64,000 nucleotides of DNA, taken from contig NW_019211455.1 of the NCBI RefSeq assembly GCF_002443255.2, positions 60,016,764-60,080,763 on the forward strand, given 5' to 3'. How positions within the stretch are numbered: the first letter of the stretch is position 1; every line of letters begins with the position of its first letter. Below, piece by piece: positions 51,752 to 63,860 of this stretch. The position numbers were made by a program, and so were the translations under genes. The notes beneath the pieces are model-generated. The model searched no databases. It was given only the letters and a program-made list of their open reading frames with translations, and was not told the origin of the DNA. The DNA is from Varroa destructor (lineage: Eukaryota; Arthropoda; Arachnida; Mesostigmata; Varroidae).

Positions 51752-52416
51752 CTATAAATGAACGATAAGTCAATGCGTTTAATAAGTATATACATATACG
51801 CTGCAGAGTACTAGTTTTCGACTTTCATTCTCTGGGTTTCAGGAACTTAACCTGATCACACAATCCACTGACTGAGCTTAGTTAAATTACGGCAAAGTTC
51901 ACTTTTTTTTTTAAACAAACTCAGTTTAATTATAAAAATGTATGCATGCGAAAACTAAAATTCTTGCATTATAAGCTACTTATTTTTAATGCTGATGTAA
52001 ATTCATATAATTTTTTTTATGAAGAAATGAAGAAAGGTTTCAGCTTACAGCCTAAGCTAAAAGTTGAGCTTGTAAGTATCGAAATTAAAGAACCAAACAC
52101 CAAAAACATGCTTTCTAGTATATACAGTTTACCATAGCAATATAATATCAATAAAGCAAGAACACAACGGAAGTCATATATAAATTGGTGTGTTCGAAAA
52201 AGTATACGAATTTATTCCCGGCTGCGGTCATTAGTAAATGACCATGCTTCTATGAGTTGTAACCGACTATAGCAATTAAATTGATTACTCTATTTTTGTA
52301 ATTAAAATCCAGAAAAAAACTTGAGAAATCTTGACTTAATTCAAATATTGATGTTTCCATCTACCATAGACTAATAAATGTGGCGCATTTCAGTTTCTAT
52401 ATAATATAAATCATAC

Positions 52417-52648
52417 CTGTAGTCCGTGGCCTTTTGCAACCCGGTAAGAAAGAACTCGTTTGTGGAGTTCTCTTTATATTCTGCAGTCTTAAATGAATGA
52501 GGTTGCCCATGCCCACTAGGTTTGTATCCAATGTAGTAACCCTTTAGTTGGCCATTCCATTCTTCACGAGGAGGCGGTTTCCATGATACACGAATTGTAT
52601 GAGGGCCCTTTGGCTCGACGTGAAAGTCTGTAGGAACTTCGCTGGGTT
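52417..52648 (-). CDS. sDscam: Short Dscam: FNIII-2, first part
   Basis: It encodes EPSEVPTDFHVEPKGP, then SWKPPPREEWNGQLKGYYIG and on to LTGLQKATDY. The motif PPPREEWNG-L-GYYIGY is a hallmark of the second FNIII domain of Dscam proteins. The acceptor is TTTTAG|AA and the donor AG|GTATGA, with phases matching both neighbours. Confidence 0.94.
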
Positions 52649-52952
52649 CTAAAATATCATATTAAAACATGCGCATGTTATACTGTGGTAGATCTTTTTC
52701 TAGGTTTTTTCTATTTTTTTTTATCAGAGTTTTAATTTATGTCGGAAAATGTATAGAACATAGATTAAAAGCAGTATTTGACATCGAATTTAAAATTCTA
52801 CCATTACATGCACTGTGCACGCACTTTCAAATATAAACACCATGTGTATACTTGAGGTTCAACATGCAATTATTTTCGTTCACTTCCATTATTCAAATAT
52901 ATATTACTTATATATCCTTTCTATTGTTATACTTTTTCTGTTTAAATATTAC

Positions 52953-53246
52953 CTTCTTCTCCAGTTGTAAAAGTGATTGTAGAAGAGGGCTGGCTACTAC
53001 CCACAGCATTATCTGCAACTACAGCCACTTGGTAAGCTATCCCTGGCCGCAAGTCTGAGAGTAGAACGGAAGTCTGAGTTCCAACCACTTCTAATTCTTC
53101 AAGGCGGTGAGACTGGGCTACGCGCCAGTACTGAACCGTATACCGCGTTATGGGAGAGTTGCCGGTATATGGAGCCGTCCAGCTAATTGATGCTGAGCGA
53201 CTCCATGTCTCTGAGACTTTGACATCCCGCGGTGGCTGTGGGACCT
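52953..53246 (-). CDS. sDscam: Short Dscam: FNIII-1 (whole domain in one exon)
   Basis: It begins EVPQPPRDVKVSETW and continues ISWTAPYTGNSPITRYTVQY, through LRPGIAYQVAVVADNAVGSS to the linker FTTGEE. This matches Dscam FNIII-1 (EVP-PP, GNSPI-Y-VQY). The acceptor is TTATGCAG|AG and the donor G|GTAATA. It joins directly to Ig3, the usual Ig9-to-FNIII-1 transition of Dscam. Confidence 0.95.
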
Positions 53247-53530
53247 CTGCATAAACGACACAATTGGATTGTAAAAATGTAAATTTCTTAATGCATAAGC
53301 ATCAGACGGTTATAAGACCCAGCAAAATAATAATGTCGTCCTTCAAATCGTTCCTGATTAAGCTAATTTAGCACTTTTTTCAATTTAGCACTCATTTAAG
53401 ATTATGTCATATTTAGCTTATTTCATATTTTACGCAGTGTATATGATTTAAAACGCATACATCAAAGTGTTGTTACGTTTAGAATATAGAACCTTTTTGG
53501 TCTTATGAAGCTTTCATTTAAATTACTCAC

Positions 53531-53679
53531 CAAGGATAAGTAGCTTTACTGTGCGGTCATCGTTTCCGTGTTCATTTTGGGCCAGGCAGGTATAAATGGC
53601 GCCATCGGTACGTTCCGTTGTCGTGATGAATAGTTCTGAACGCATACTTTGTTCCGAATACGTTTCATAAATTTCATAC
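53531..53679 (-). CDS. sDscam: Short Dscam: Ig3, second part
   Basis: It encodes YEIYETYSEQSMRSELFI, the F-strand cysteine in TDGAIYTCLAQNEHGND and the G strand RTVKLLIL. The acceptor TTTCTTACAG|G completes an Arg codon. The donor G|GTGAGT is strong. With 55249-55102 it forms an intact Ig domain closest to Ig9 of canonical Dscam. Confidence 0.94.
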
Positions 53680-55101
53680 CTGTAAGAAAATGTTGTACTT
53701 CTGATATATTCGTTATCGCAAGGAAATTTTTCTTTCTTTGACCATATCAAATCATTCATTTTTTTCTATTATCAATAGCCTTGCAATAACAACGGTTAGC
53801 TACAGAAATTAGCTCGTTTGTAGAACCCTTGAAATGATCTTACGTTGCCTGCTCTTCATAACCTGTATTAGTTGCTAGCTAAAGCGATCTGCGTAAGGGA
53901 AATAATTTTTTTTTTCGATTTTCGGTGTTTTCACTTGAATTGCCACTGAATTAGAAACATCTATATTATTTTACAGGGTTTTTTAGAAGACTTGTTTGGA
54001 TGCTCATCGCTCCAGTGTAACGACTAGGATATACCGCCTGCTTCATCTTTGTCCCCATGCAAGCGACTGCATATCAGTTATTTTCGCATAAATTATCAAA
54101 TCATTTAATTAACACTGTTGTCACTACCGTATTAAAAAGGGCGTTGTCTGCCGAACCTGCAAGCTCTACTGTCAATTCAACTTATGGCGTCTGCACTAAA
54201 TTGTATTTGGCAGCCGCCCCATATTTACCCTTTCTTTCAATTTATACACTTTCCACTTCAGCCATCCTTCGCAGCTCAACCTCATCTTTTTTGGGGCTAT
54301 GCACCTACCCACATGTCTTTCCTGCTATATATCCAGCGCCAGCATTTGCCTGACAAAAAAGGGGTCAACGCTTTCCTAACATCTAACGCAGCTTAGGTCT
54401 TTAACTTGACTAGCGCGCGTGCGGTCGCAAACACAGTTGAAATCTAGCTCGTCTGTCTTCTTGAGTTGTGTGTTTACACATTCGCTGCTATAATTAGTGT
54501 GTCAAGCTTTAGGCGTTTACAATAAGGAGGCCCATTGAGCTCTGAGCAAAGCTTGGGAGAGAATTAAAGGGATGTGAACTCTACAGCAGGAGCAAATAGT
54601 TGAGCAATGTTTTTCTGTTCACATGAGCAAGTAAAGAACTTCTTAAATTGATTTATTCGACTTGGCCACTTAAGCTATTTCAACTTGATATCTCCTCTTT
54701 ATCAAGTTCTTTGCATGCCAAACTTAATTGATAAATTTGCAATCTTTATTCATTGAAACTTCATATTCAATGCCGAGAGTAATACTATAGAAATTAGCCC
54801 ACTTTTCAGGCTATAGTACATTGGATCAAACGTAGCATATCTAATGATATCGCTCAGCTAGGCAAAAGGCTAAAGGAAAGAAATGCCATCCCGGAAGAGG
54901 ACAATTTTGTAATGAGGTTCGCACTGCAAGAATCATATTTAGATGGACTGCACTTTTTGGGTGCAAAAGAGTTTAATTTTAACGTAGGCTACATCTGTCG
55001 AAGCTACCAAACTAATCTCGTATCTCAAATTCAAACATTGTTCAAAAATGCTCACAATACTAATGTTATCATAGTGTATGACTGTCATTTATACAACTAA
55101 C

Positions 55102-55249
55102 CTGTTATTTGGCTTCTTGTCAATAAGCCGGTTTCCTTTAGACCATTTAATATGTAATGGAGTATCGCCTTGAACTTCGCATGTTAGTTTTACATTTTCT
55201 CCACGACGAGCGCTTACCACTGAATGTTTTTCTCCAAATTTTGGTGGCA
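55102..55249 (-). CDS. sDscam: Short Dscam: Ig3, first part; first constant exon
   Basis: It encodes VPPKFGEKHSVVSARRGENV, the B-strand Cys in KLTCEVQGDTP, the Trp in HIKWSKGNRL and DKKPNN. The acceptor TTTTTGAAG|TG needs one base from the upstream exon. The donor AG|GTTAGT matches the next exon. From here to the stop all eleven exons are in phase (690 codons). In sDscam-beta genes the constant region starts at this domain and variable cassettes splice into it. No other usable AG lies just upstream. Confidence 0.92.
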
Positions 55250-58200
55250 CTTCAAAAACATATATGTTAGATTATCATATAATGGTATAACCTCAAGCGA
55301 CTTCAACACTACTAACATTAGGCGCTAATCATTAGCGAAAAGTATTGAAGCTGCAGTATGGGTTACAAAAAATAACGGGTTGCTTAACTCTCATGCAAAA
55401 TAAATATGAAATCTAATGACGGGAGCCTTTGTTTAATAAAAACACGTAACCGCCAGTAATTTTAGGATTACCGATGGATGGCACCACATGTACGCCGCTT
55501 AATTTTATTACTGTGATACACGTTGTTAAAGTCTAAAGTGGATGAGTATAACACAAGCGAAAAAAGAATAACACGGATGTAGAGAATACTTTATTAGCCA
55601 CGTCCTTTGCTCTCTACTACAATAATAAGAAGAAATAGTTCTTCATAAAATGGATACATTTGGTGAGCAAATATTTTTACACTGTTTAATAGGAGAAAGG
55701 ATCTCTTCCAGTATTAGATTGTTACAGCGTGTATCTGAAACTTTTTATTGAAATAATGTTTAATGTACATCGTCAATAACTCTCACTACATAATCACTGG
55801 TTATTTGTAACGTACTCGTCTGCTGATGTACAAAGAGAATAAAATACCTAACTTATAGAGAGATTAAAAATAAAAAAAGTAGTGAATGCGGAGATCATTT
55901 CTGAGGGACAGAGGTGTTTTGTGAAATTATTTCAGAAAAATAATTCTACAAAAAATTATGAATAAGCCAATTGAACTACAATTACTCTTTAGCCTAATGT
56001 AACGTTCCTCGCAGCACAGTGTAAATTCAAGAAATAATGCAGTTCTGTCTAAGATAAAGCTGAAATTTAAAAAGAATAATCTGACTGCTAGAATAGCTGT
56101 ACTGAAACACGTTAATTTGGTTTAAGTTCTCTATCTTAGTTAAGTACATGCGATTAGGAAAGCAATTTGCCCTTTTTACTTTCAGAAGATGTAATAAGAG
56201 ACGTAATCATGTAGAGATTTAGCAGTGTAAAGGTTCACTGACATACAAAAGAGTTATACCCCAATATATTCGCTCATTTCCTTTTATTTTTCTTACTAAG
56301 ACGTCCCGTTGTCTAAGGTGGAAGACCAACTATCATGTTCATGTATCACGTACAGATTATGACATTTAAACTGGAATTTTTTTTACACTTTGTTTCTAAG
56401 ACTCTATCTGAACAAAAACAAATAATTCAAGGAAACTTTTTTATATGCATTGGACGTGTCACTCCTGGGCTAAGTATTCATTCAATGTAACTATCACTAA
56501 TCGCGATCAGAGTTTTAGTTCGAAACATAAACCACTCACTAGTCACTTTCAAACTATTCCTTTATGTACAGATAACTTCTTGACAGTAACCATCAAGCGA
56601 TATTGGTAGGTATGGGCTTGTGTCGCTCAAATACACATACAGAAAATTCTAACGAAATTTAATTTTAGGCCAGTTCCAAGGATACACAACCCCAAAACTG
56701 CCAAAAAACGTAAAGAGGCGCAAACGGGCTTAAAAAGATCAAGGTTGAAGTTCGTGAGGACGATCCAATCGACAACTAATGTTCTCGTCTCTCAAACGGC
56801 CATAAATTTTTGTATTGAAAATTACTTTTGAATCATTTTGATTAACTTGAAGGTCCCCTAAATCTAAAGCTTTTTGAAAGGCTTTCTGTTTGTCTCGTAG
56901 AAAATTTCCTCGAGTTTTTCAAAAGCCTCATGAAAATTAATAATAGCGTACATTGCTAATTTCAGCAAAAAAGAGCGTCTGATTTTGCTAGAGGTTCACC
57001 TGGCGCGAAAAGGTTGGATAATAGCTCATTTTTGCTTAAACTAAGAAAATGACGCACTGATTTTTACCATCACGAGTTTGTCCCTTTGTTTTACTTGTAA
57101 AAAACCTTTTCAAGCTGCCGCATCGCTGTTTTTATTATTCGTCGACTTGTTTTCTTCGTTTTTTCCTAAAGGAATGCGCCGTAAGCGGCAGTACAACATA
57201 TAAGAATATTAGATATCCCTATATTATTTTTGTTCTTTTATACACGTAAGTTTTATTTCTAATAATGCTAGTTTATGTAATATGAGGTGGCCATGGAAGT
57301 AACTGGATGTAGCTCATGTAGATCGCCGAAAAAGGTTGCTTAAAAGTTAAAAGAAAAAAAGCACATAACCAACGCGCTAGGATCGCTGCCTCAACCCCAC
57401 CAGTAATAGCCATAGGACGAAACAAAAAAAGTGCGAGAACATCCGCTCTGCATTTAGCGGAGAAAAAGGAAGGAGCAGTAACATGACACGCCAGCATCAA
57501 AAACAGAGAGCAGCGCTACATCAAGAGCAACCTGACCTCAGCTGGCCTACGACGAAACACAACTGCATTCATCAATTTTATTCTCGTTTCATCTCACATA
57601 AAGCTTTTGTGATAAGCGAGGAAAAACGGAGGTCCTGGTGATTATTTGCGTCATGTGTTCACCCTATGATTTTGTCTCATTGTTACGCCATTTTTCGCAG
57701 GGTCCGTCTAAACAAGTTAAATACAGCATGTTTATTTAAGGGTTTAAACATCAGTAACAGTGAACAGAACGCATGAGCATCGAATGCGCACACACAGACA
57801 GTACTCAATAATGTCATTTCAATCTGTTAGTTGGATGGGCAGTATGCAATCACCTGTTTCTGTTATTATGTACAAATGAGGAAAAAATTCAATAAGCAGA
57901 GTGGTAAAAATTAAGATGCACTTTTAGTATTATTCCAATTTTTATAGCAAATATTGTAAACAGGGTATTCGATTTTCTTGGAACTTGCGATAGCTCCGTC
58001 GGCCTCTGGCGACGCATTTTGGGGCTAAAATAAAGTACAAACTGAGGTTTTATACAATCATGTTAGGAAATCTACAGGAAATAATTCTTTCTCCAGTTGT
58101 ATCATTCCACTTCTATTAGAAAGGTAGCAGTTTTGATGACAAGATGTTCAAAGATAGGCTACAATAGCTTTTAATCAGACATCTTTAACATAGTCAATGT

Positions 58201-60197
58201 TGCTTAAACATTATAAGTCTCCCACATTTTTCGAACTGTAGAATAAATTTCACAATTTACAAAGCCTTGCGCCTTTTCGAGGCATTTTTTGGATTACTGT
58301 TCGGATTAACTGTTGGATGTTTGGATTACTGTGGATTCGGTTACTTGCCCAATCTAAACCAGGTACAGGGCTGTATCAAAAATAATAAAAAGCCAAATAT
58401 ATGTATTTGGGTGAAACATGCTTCATATGAACCTTATACTCCAGACTATACTTGTTTATTTGTGCTTTATATTAAGTTAAAGCACAGAGATCTGTTGCTG
58501 GTCAAACCTACGCAAAATGCTGGCCTTGTGTGCCGTAGAAGAAATAATGACACAAATGAAGTGAATCTAGTTATCAAGTACTTTACAAGAAAGCAGTTCA
58601 GTGTCTTTTACAAGGGTACAAATAGGATAAGCTTGAGAAACTATTTAAAGCTCTTCAGCTTATTCTTCAGAATTGCTTCTAATTGCAGTAGATAAAGCAC
58701 CTTGAGCAGTCCTGTACATACGCATCGATATATACTCAGGCACACACACATATACCAGTATATATATATACTGGGACATTGGTTTTTTGTTTATAATCAG
58801 TGCAACGGACTCGAGGCCTGAAATAAATAACACACGTATTAGGATTCAAGTGCAACAATCGTCAATATTGAATATTTTATTCATTTTTTGAGTGTATGAA
58901 TAAAAATAACAGCGAACATACCTTTAATGATGAAAAAAACCGTGGTAGCTCTCCGAAGTCACATAAAGACTACTGAAGTTGTCATGTTGAATGAGAGAAT
59001 ACGATGCATAGCTTTAAATATGCTGGTATGCACTTTAACAGAGTTTACCATTTCCTAGTTCGTTGGTTCTCATTCTTGCAAGCATCGTGGCTGTGCAAAC
59101 GTTTCTTATCAATGCCTTGCTAATCTAACGAGCATTTACCAAGACAGCATCAACTAATAAATAAATTAAGCTGGATAAAATATTGATAGCTTTATCACTA
59201 GTTGTTATTTAGACACGCTGCAAACTGGAAGAAGCCATACCATCCTTTTTGCCTTTGTTCTTGTTGCTTAAATTGCTTAAATTAAGTATTAAATTATAAA
59301 TAAAAGATATTAGCTTTTATTTGCTGCCTAGTCAATAATTATTTATGCTCAAAATAATGCTCATAATTAGATCGTTAATTTGATTTGGCTTATGTCGCTT
59401 GCTTATATAATATAATAATGTTTCTATAGATTGTTAATATCACAAAATAGAGAAATTGTCTTCCAACAACTGTACAAGACAATATAGATCCGAACAGATA
59501 CATCAGTTGTAATATTTGGGAAACAAGCTAGTACACGCAGTATATCTCAATAATTTAAATCGTCAGTATGGTCCCGCTGATTGAATGATAGATGGCGCGA
59601 TGTTCATGGGAAGCTGTGCACTGATAATCACCCTAGGAGCTAACAGAAAACAAGGGGAAAGGGTTCCCCAATTGAATTGTGGCTGAAATAAGCAATATTG
59701 GTATGATCATATGTATGAAATTGGTTGCTCTGCGCAAATTTAGTTTTAGCCGTGGCCGTTTAATTGCATATTTATGGAGTTCTAAAAAAGCCATTGAATC
59801 GATAAGTAAAAACTAAAAAGGAAAGCGAGACACGTTTTCGCAGTTAAGAGTTTAACATTCAACTATCACCATGTGTGAATAAATGCTGGTTCAGCAAACC
59901 TACAGTGGAATTCAGTCAAAACACTCGGCCAATTGGAAATGAAAAACGATTCCAGGTTTGAGATTCAGAAATTATAGACTAATAGTTTTATCTTTCTGAA
60001 ATACTAACTGGCTATAAGGACGCAGAAAATAAAAGAGGCACCTTTGCTTGTTGTTGCAGTGAATTTGGCGTCGAATAACCATTAACGTTACGCCCTAATT
60101 CTTGGGGAACCTGTGAAAACATGGTAATTACTTCAGCAGGTATCTTCGTTCATAAGGATTGCGATTCTTTTGGCTTATTATATATATATATATATAC
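55250..60197 (-). other. Long intron between Ig2 relic and constant region; no other Ig exon seen
   Basis: I scanned for Ig F-strand (G-x-Y-x-C) and C-strand (W-x-K) patterns on the minus strand and found none. A plus-strand frame at 58267-58695 (142 codons, hydrophobic start) has no recognisable family and starts on TTG. A short Lys/Arg-rich plus frame after a TTTTAG at about 56669 is unassigned. Confidence 0.5.
58755..58774. repeat. 20-bp perfect palindrome with TA core
   Basis: CCAGTA, a TA run and TACTGG form an exact palindrome within the long intron. Confidence 0.85.
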
Positions 60198-60205
60198 ATA
60201 TATAT
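60179..60205. repeat. (TA)n microsatellite overlapping the Ig2 donor
   Basis: A TA run interrupted by one C at 60197. On the minus strand that C gives the only GT available as donor for the Ig2 exon. Confidence 0.9.
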
Positions 60206-60350
60206 TGATTAGGATGGAGATAGAACTACCAGAACTCTTGCAGTTATGTGCGATGCACATATAATTTCCAGATTGAACGGGCTGTATACTTAAAATTGTC
60301 TGCAATACGGTGCCATCTAGATCCTTAAGGCTTTTTCTCAGTCGATATAA
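60198..60350 (-). pseudogene. sDscam: Short-Dscam Ig2, second part; probable relic cassette exon
   Basis: It encodes LYRLRKSLKDLDGTVLQ, then the F strand with cysteine (TILSIQPVQSGNYMCIAHN) and GSSISILINIY. The end aligns well with the Dscam Ig8 end that precedes VPPKF, which is how the Ig3 exon begins. The acceptor is CAAGCAG|TTA. The only donor is TAT|GTATAT inside a TA repeat. It ends on a codon boundary, whereas the Ig3 exon needs one leading base, so direct splicing shifts the frame. Either repeat slippage damaged the donor or an unseen exon intervenes. The domain call is good; functionality is doubtful. Confidence 0.65.
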
Positions 60351-60360
60351 CTGCTTGAAA

Positions 60361-62940
60361 CATTATACACGTTATAGTGACCATTATGACAGAGTTCAAT
60401 CTGGTCTTAATACTATGTTAGATGGCTGTCCTGATTAGCAGTACAAGATGCCCCTTCCCAATCATTAATATTGAGGACAGAGGAAAACAACGGCACTCGC
60501 TTTGAATAGGTCCGTATCTTCGGATGTTTCGTGTTTAAAAATCGTTCCTTCACAATGGGCGCAATTTACAATGAATAGCACTACACATTAGAGTTCACTT
60601 AAGCACCTTAAACGGTTTTTCAAAAAAAAGTAACACGTATCTATTTTCGTTCTTTTGTACAGATAGTGCAAAGCATGAAGCTTTTGAATGATGCAAAGAT
60701 GGCGCACATTTTGACAGGCAATACAAAACATTAAGCAGCTTACAGCTGTAAAAAGCTACAGAATTAATAGCGCTAAAGTACAAAGAGATTGAACCCCACC
60801 AAAACTGTTAGTGCCAAGATTTCAGGAAGTTTACGCGTATCTACCATATACAAAAAGTTACTGAAAGGCGCGAATAAAGTAATTTTCGATAGTAGTTTAA
60901 AACCTCTTGATATAGTTGAAAAAACATGAGCCAAGGAAAGCAGTTACATGTGCAAGCGAGAGGAAAAATGACAGCGTATAAAAAATCTTACAATGAGACT
61001 ATTCTCATTTATGATGAGTCTTCCTGGACTCATCATAGACAACTACTAACGTATCAGCCGCCACAATCCTGCACACTATATTATTTACTTGACATTTGGA
61101 GAAATTTGCTATCAAAATACAATCTGCCCCACCACGAATAGTTGATTTGCGTCATTAACAGTAGATTTCAAAAAAATAATGAAAGAGATCCGCGATCTGC
61201 GACTGGCGTTTTCAGAGGTACAGCTATATGCTGTTATAAAATTTTAGGTGTTTATAATGACCGTTTGATCCGAAGAGATTTAATAATCTTCAGGCTTTGT
61301 TCGGGCTTGTATTGCCACAGCTTTGCAATAATTATTATATATTATAGCTAAGGGAAGTGACGATACACCATTAGATACATTAAAACTGTGTGATATCACT
61401 GCCATCAAGCGGTATCATGGTTACGATTGCGAAATTTGTGTCTTCGTTTTGCTACTCTTTAATCACCGGTTCAAAAACCTACAGTATTTACACGCTATGT
61501 GAAATGTACTTACCAATAGTGATATGGAGAGAGGGCATGGAAGAGGGCAGTAAAATAGAGATTAAATTATTGGGTGTTCGCCAATTATAGTTAGCACAGG
61601 TGTCGTTAAACGTCGAGACAACAGATTTGCTACGCAAAAGCCGGAAATCCCTAAATTGTTGTTAAGTCTGAGCATCGGCCGCCAATATGGGCATCGGACT
61701 TACTGCTCATAAGACTTTATGGCATACTTTATATGTATACCAGGTAAATGACTGAAAAATACAAAAGCGATTAAAGTCAATTTACGGTTGAAAGATCAAG
61801 ATCAGATACAACTCAAAACACTTCTTCTATTTGGCAAGGTAATGATCACTGGTTTGTTGTACTTTGAGGCCGCTTTTTTCTGAATGAGTCGAGATCCTTT
61901 TTGTTATCATTAAAATTGTCTTTTTGTACAACTGTCATGGTATTACTATCAGTGTCAGATAATATTGTATATAAATATTATATATGATTATCTGCGAACC
62001 AAACAGAGGAGTCCTTAATTAATCCACGCGTTTTACTCGCTAAAAAATATACCTTCATAGTCTTTCCAATGAACCCTTATTAAAAATTAAACAATTTTGA
62101 ATAATCAATTTTTATGAGTAACAGAGTTGACTTTGTGTCATGGAGACCAGGTCGTTAGGTTTACCACGCTTGTTATTGATAAGGTGTCGACTCGATACCT
62201 AATTCATTATCTCTTTTTTCTTGCATTAACAGTCCGCAATTCAGATGTAGATCCTTTTTAAAATACGTTACTGAATACGTCGACATATGGAACTCCATTT
62301 GTAACACAATTTTCTAAAAACTCTATTGTTAAGGAAATTGAGTTTTATGTCACATTGTATCATAGATCAGTTGTACCTATGTTTTTACATTGCCCCGTTA
62401 TATGGCGTTCATGCTTTAAAAACATATCGATGTATTTGTGCGCTGGATTAGTGCATGATGCAGTGTTATCAAAGTGTCAGTTTTGTCAACGCCGATAGGT
62501 GAACAGCGTAATTCAGCTGATCTTAGAATATTTTATAAATTAAAAACACTTGACATGATAAATTATAATTAAATAAAAAATAGCAGCCTATGCCTCAGCA
62601 GAATAAAGGTACCATGGAAGATACGGGCACCGAGCACATTAATAATGATTTAGCGCGGAAACTGGCATGTTAGCTGGGTGAAAGGCTACGCACTCTAGTA
62701 GTAATAATATATCAGTTGTGCTTATCGCTGCTTGAAAATAAAGGAGCTTTTGTAATGTATAAAAAAAAAACATCCTCAGAAAAGGACACCACTCAGCGCT
62801 GATGTCACAGTTACTGTCATGTCGGCTAAATGTCAGTTATCGGTACTGTTTAAGGCGTTAGAAATCATCCTTATAATGCATAGAAACTCTGAAGCCATGC
62901 CGGAGAACTCCATATCTGTTGGTTACTATACACGAGAAGG
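60361..62940 (-). other. Intron between the Ig1-Ig2 exon and the Ig2 exon
   Basis: No further Ig segment was recognised. An AGATGGCGC core sits at 60697-60705, and another at 59590-59598 on the other side of the Ig2 exon. Confidence 0.4.
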
Positions 62941-62946
62941 TCCTAC

Positions 62947-63416
62947 ATATAGTGAGGTAAGATACATGTCTTTGTATCCAAGGGTTTTCCCAGTATGAAT
63001 AATTCGCCTGTTAGCGGACCACTCCATCACGGGTTGTGGATAGCCGGACGCTTCGCACACTAGTTCTCCAGTATGTATAGCTGTAGTAGCAGATGGAATG
63101 ATGACCTCTTGGGGAGGAATAGTTTTCCACAGAGGTGCAGCCGCTAGAGTTAGAATGGCACTAAAGCTATTTGTGCCGTCTCGATTGCGTGCTTTGCATG
63201 TATAGTTTCCAGAATGCTGCAGCTGCAAATTTTTTGTAGTCAAAAGTAGAAATCTCTCGACATATTTAACTTCTATTCCATTATTTTCACTGTGGAGTTC
63301 GTTGTCATCTTTGAATCAAGTAAGTGATTCAGCTTCATGAGAGAAGTAAATAGCTTTTACTAGGCTGCCGACAGAACTTTTCTCGGGAAATCCGAACGCT
63401 GTAATATGAGGAATAC
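62947..63416 (-). pseudogene. sDscam: Short-Dscam Ig1 plus start of Ig2; exon with stop codon and lost cysteine
   Basis: One open stretch encodes IPHITAFGFPEKSSVGSLVK, then AIYFSHEAESLT-stop-FKDDNE, then FLLLTTKNLQLQHSGNYTC, KARNRDGTNS and the Ig2 start APLWKTIPPQEV with GELVCEASGYPQPVMEWS. The layout matches Dscam Ig7-Ig8. The B-strand Cys is Tyr (TAC, 63346-63348) and the C-strand Trp is TGA (63316-63318). The spacing between them is two or three residues short. Acceptor CTCAG|GT at 63416 is preferred because it includes the P-x-I-x-x-F-x-F-P start; ATTACAG at 63398 is an alternative. The donor is either 62947 (phase 0) or 62966 (phase 2). I read it as a decayed variable cassette. Sequencing error or RNA editing are alternatives. 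Confidence 0.72.
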
Positions 63417-63520
63417 CTGAGATTTACTTTTTGGATACTGCAAAATAACATCCAATAAATACAATGCAATGCTCGCTAAGTTAGAAATTGCGGGTGCTTT
63501 GGTTTCAATTTATAACATAC

Positions 63521-63550
63521 CTCCGTTAGCACGAAAATGTAAGGTAGCAT
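63521..63550 (-). pseudogene. Candidate leader exon of the proximal cassette
   Basis: ATG at 63550 opens a hydrophobic ten-codon start, MLPYIFVLTE, ending at a strong donor GAG|GTATGT about 100 bases upstream of the Ig1 exon. Spacing and character suit a split signal peptide. Its phase (0) does not match the Ig1 acceptors (phase 1), so it would not read into Ig1. It may be another broken part of the cassette or a coincidence. Confidence 0.25.
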
Positions 63551-63829
63551 AAAAAACAACGACTGCTACTCAATGCATTTCGAGACCTTCTTTAATGTTC
63601 ATTAAAACAAACATGGCTACCCATATAACTTACGGTAGCCAAAAATCCAATTTTCTTATGCAGTACTTGTGGCGCTACCTATCGGCGATTTGCAGAGACT
63701 ACTACACTGGCGTGTGACTACAAGGTTAGAGGTCGACAATACGTATAATTTTTGCAGCGGACCCCTTTATGTTTAGATCGGGAATAGAGTTACTTCTTTG
63801 AGAATCGGTTATTCATTAAATAATTTATC

Positions 63830-63860
63830 ATGAGGTTACAGATAGTCGTTTGCCTTGCGG
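63830..63860 (+). CDS. Candidate plus-strand leader exon
   Basis: MRLQIVVCLA plus one base, then a perfect donor G|GTAAGT, reads as the start of a signal peptide split at phase 1. It is on the strand opposite the Dscam exons, so it cannot join them by ordinary splicing. It would start another gene running out of the window, if real. The evidence is only a short hydrophobic start and one splice site. Confidence 0.18.

Noticed and set aside
56660..56830. Lys/Arg-rich plus-strand frame after a TTTTAG
   Set aside because: No partner exon and no family; several frames look equally plausible over short stretches.
58267..58695. 142-codon plus-strand frame
   Set aside because: It starts at TTG and matches no family; about this length is expected occasionally by chance in 64 kb of two-strand sequence.
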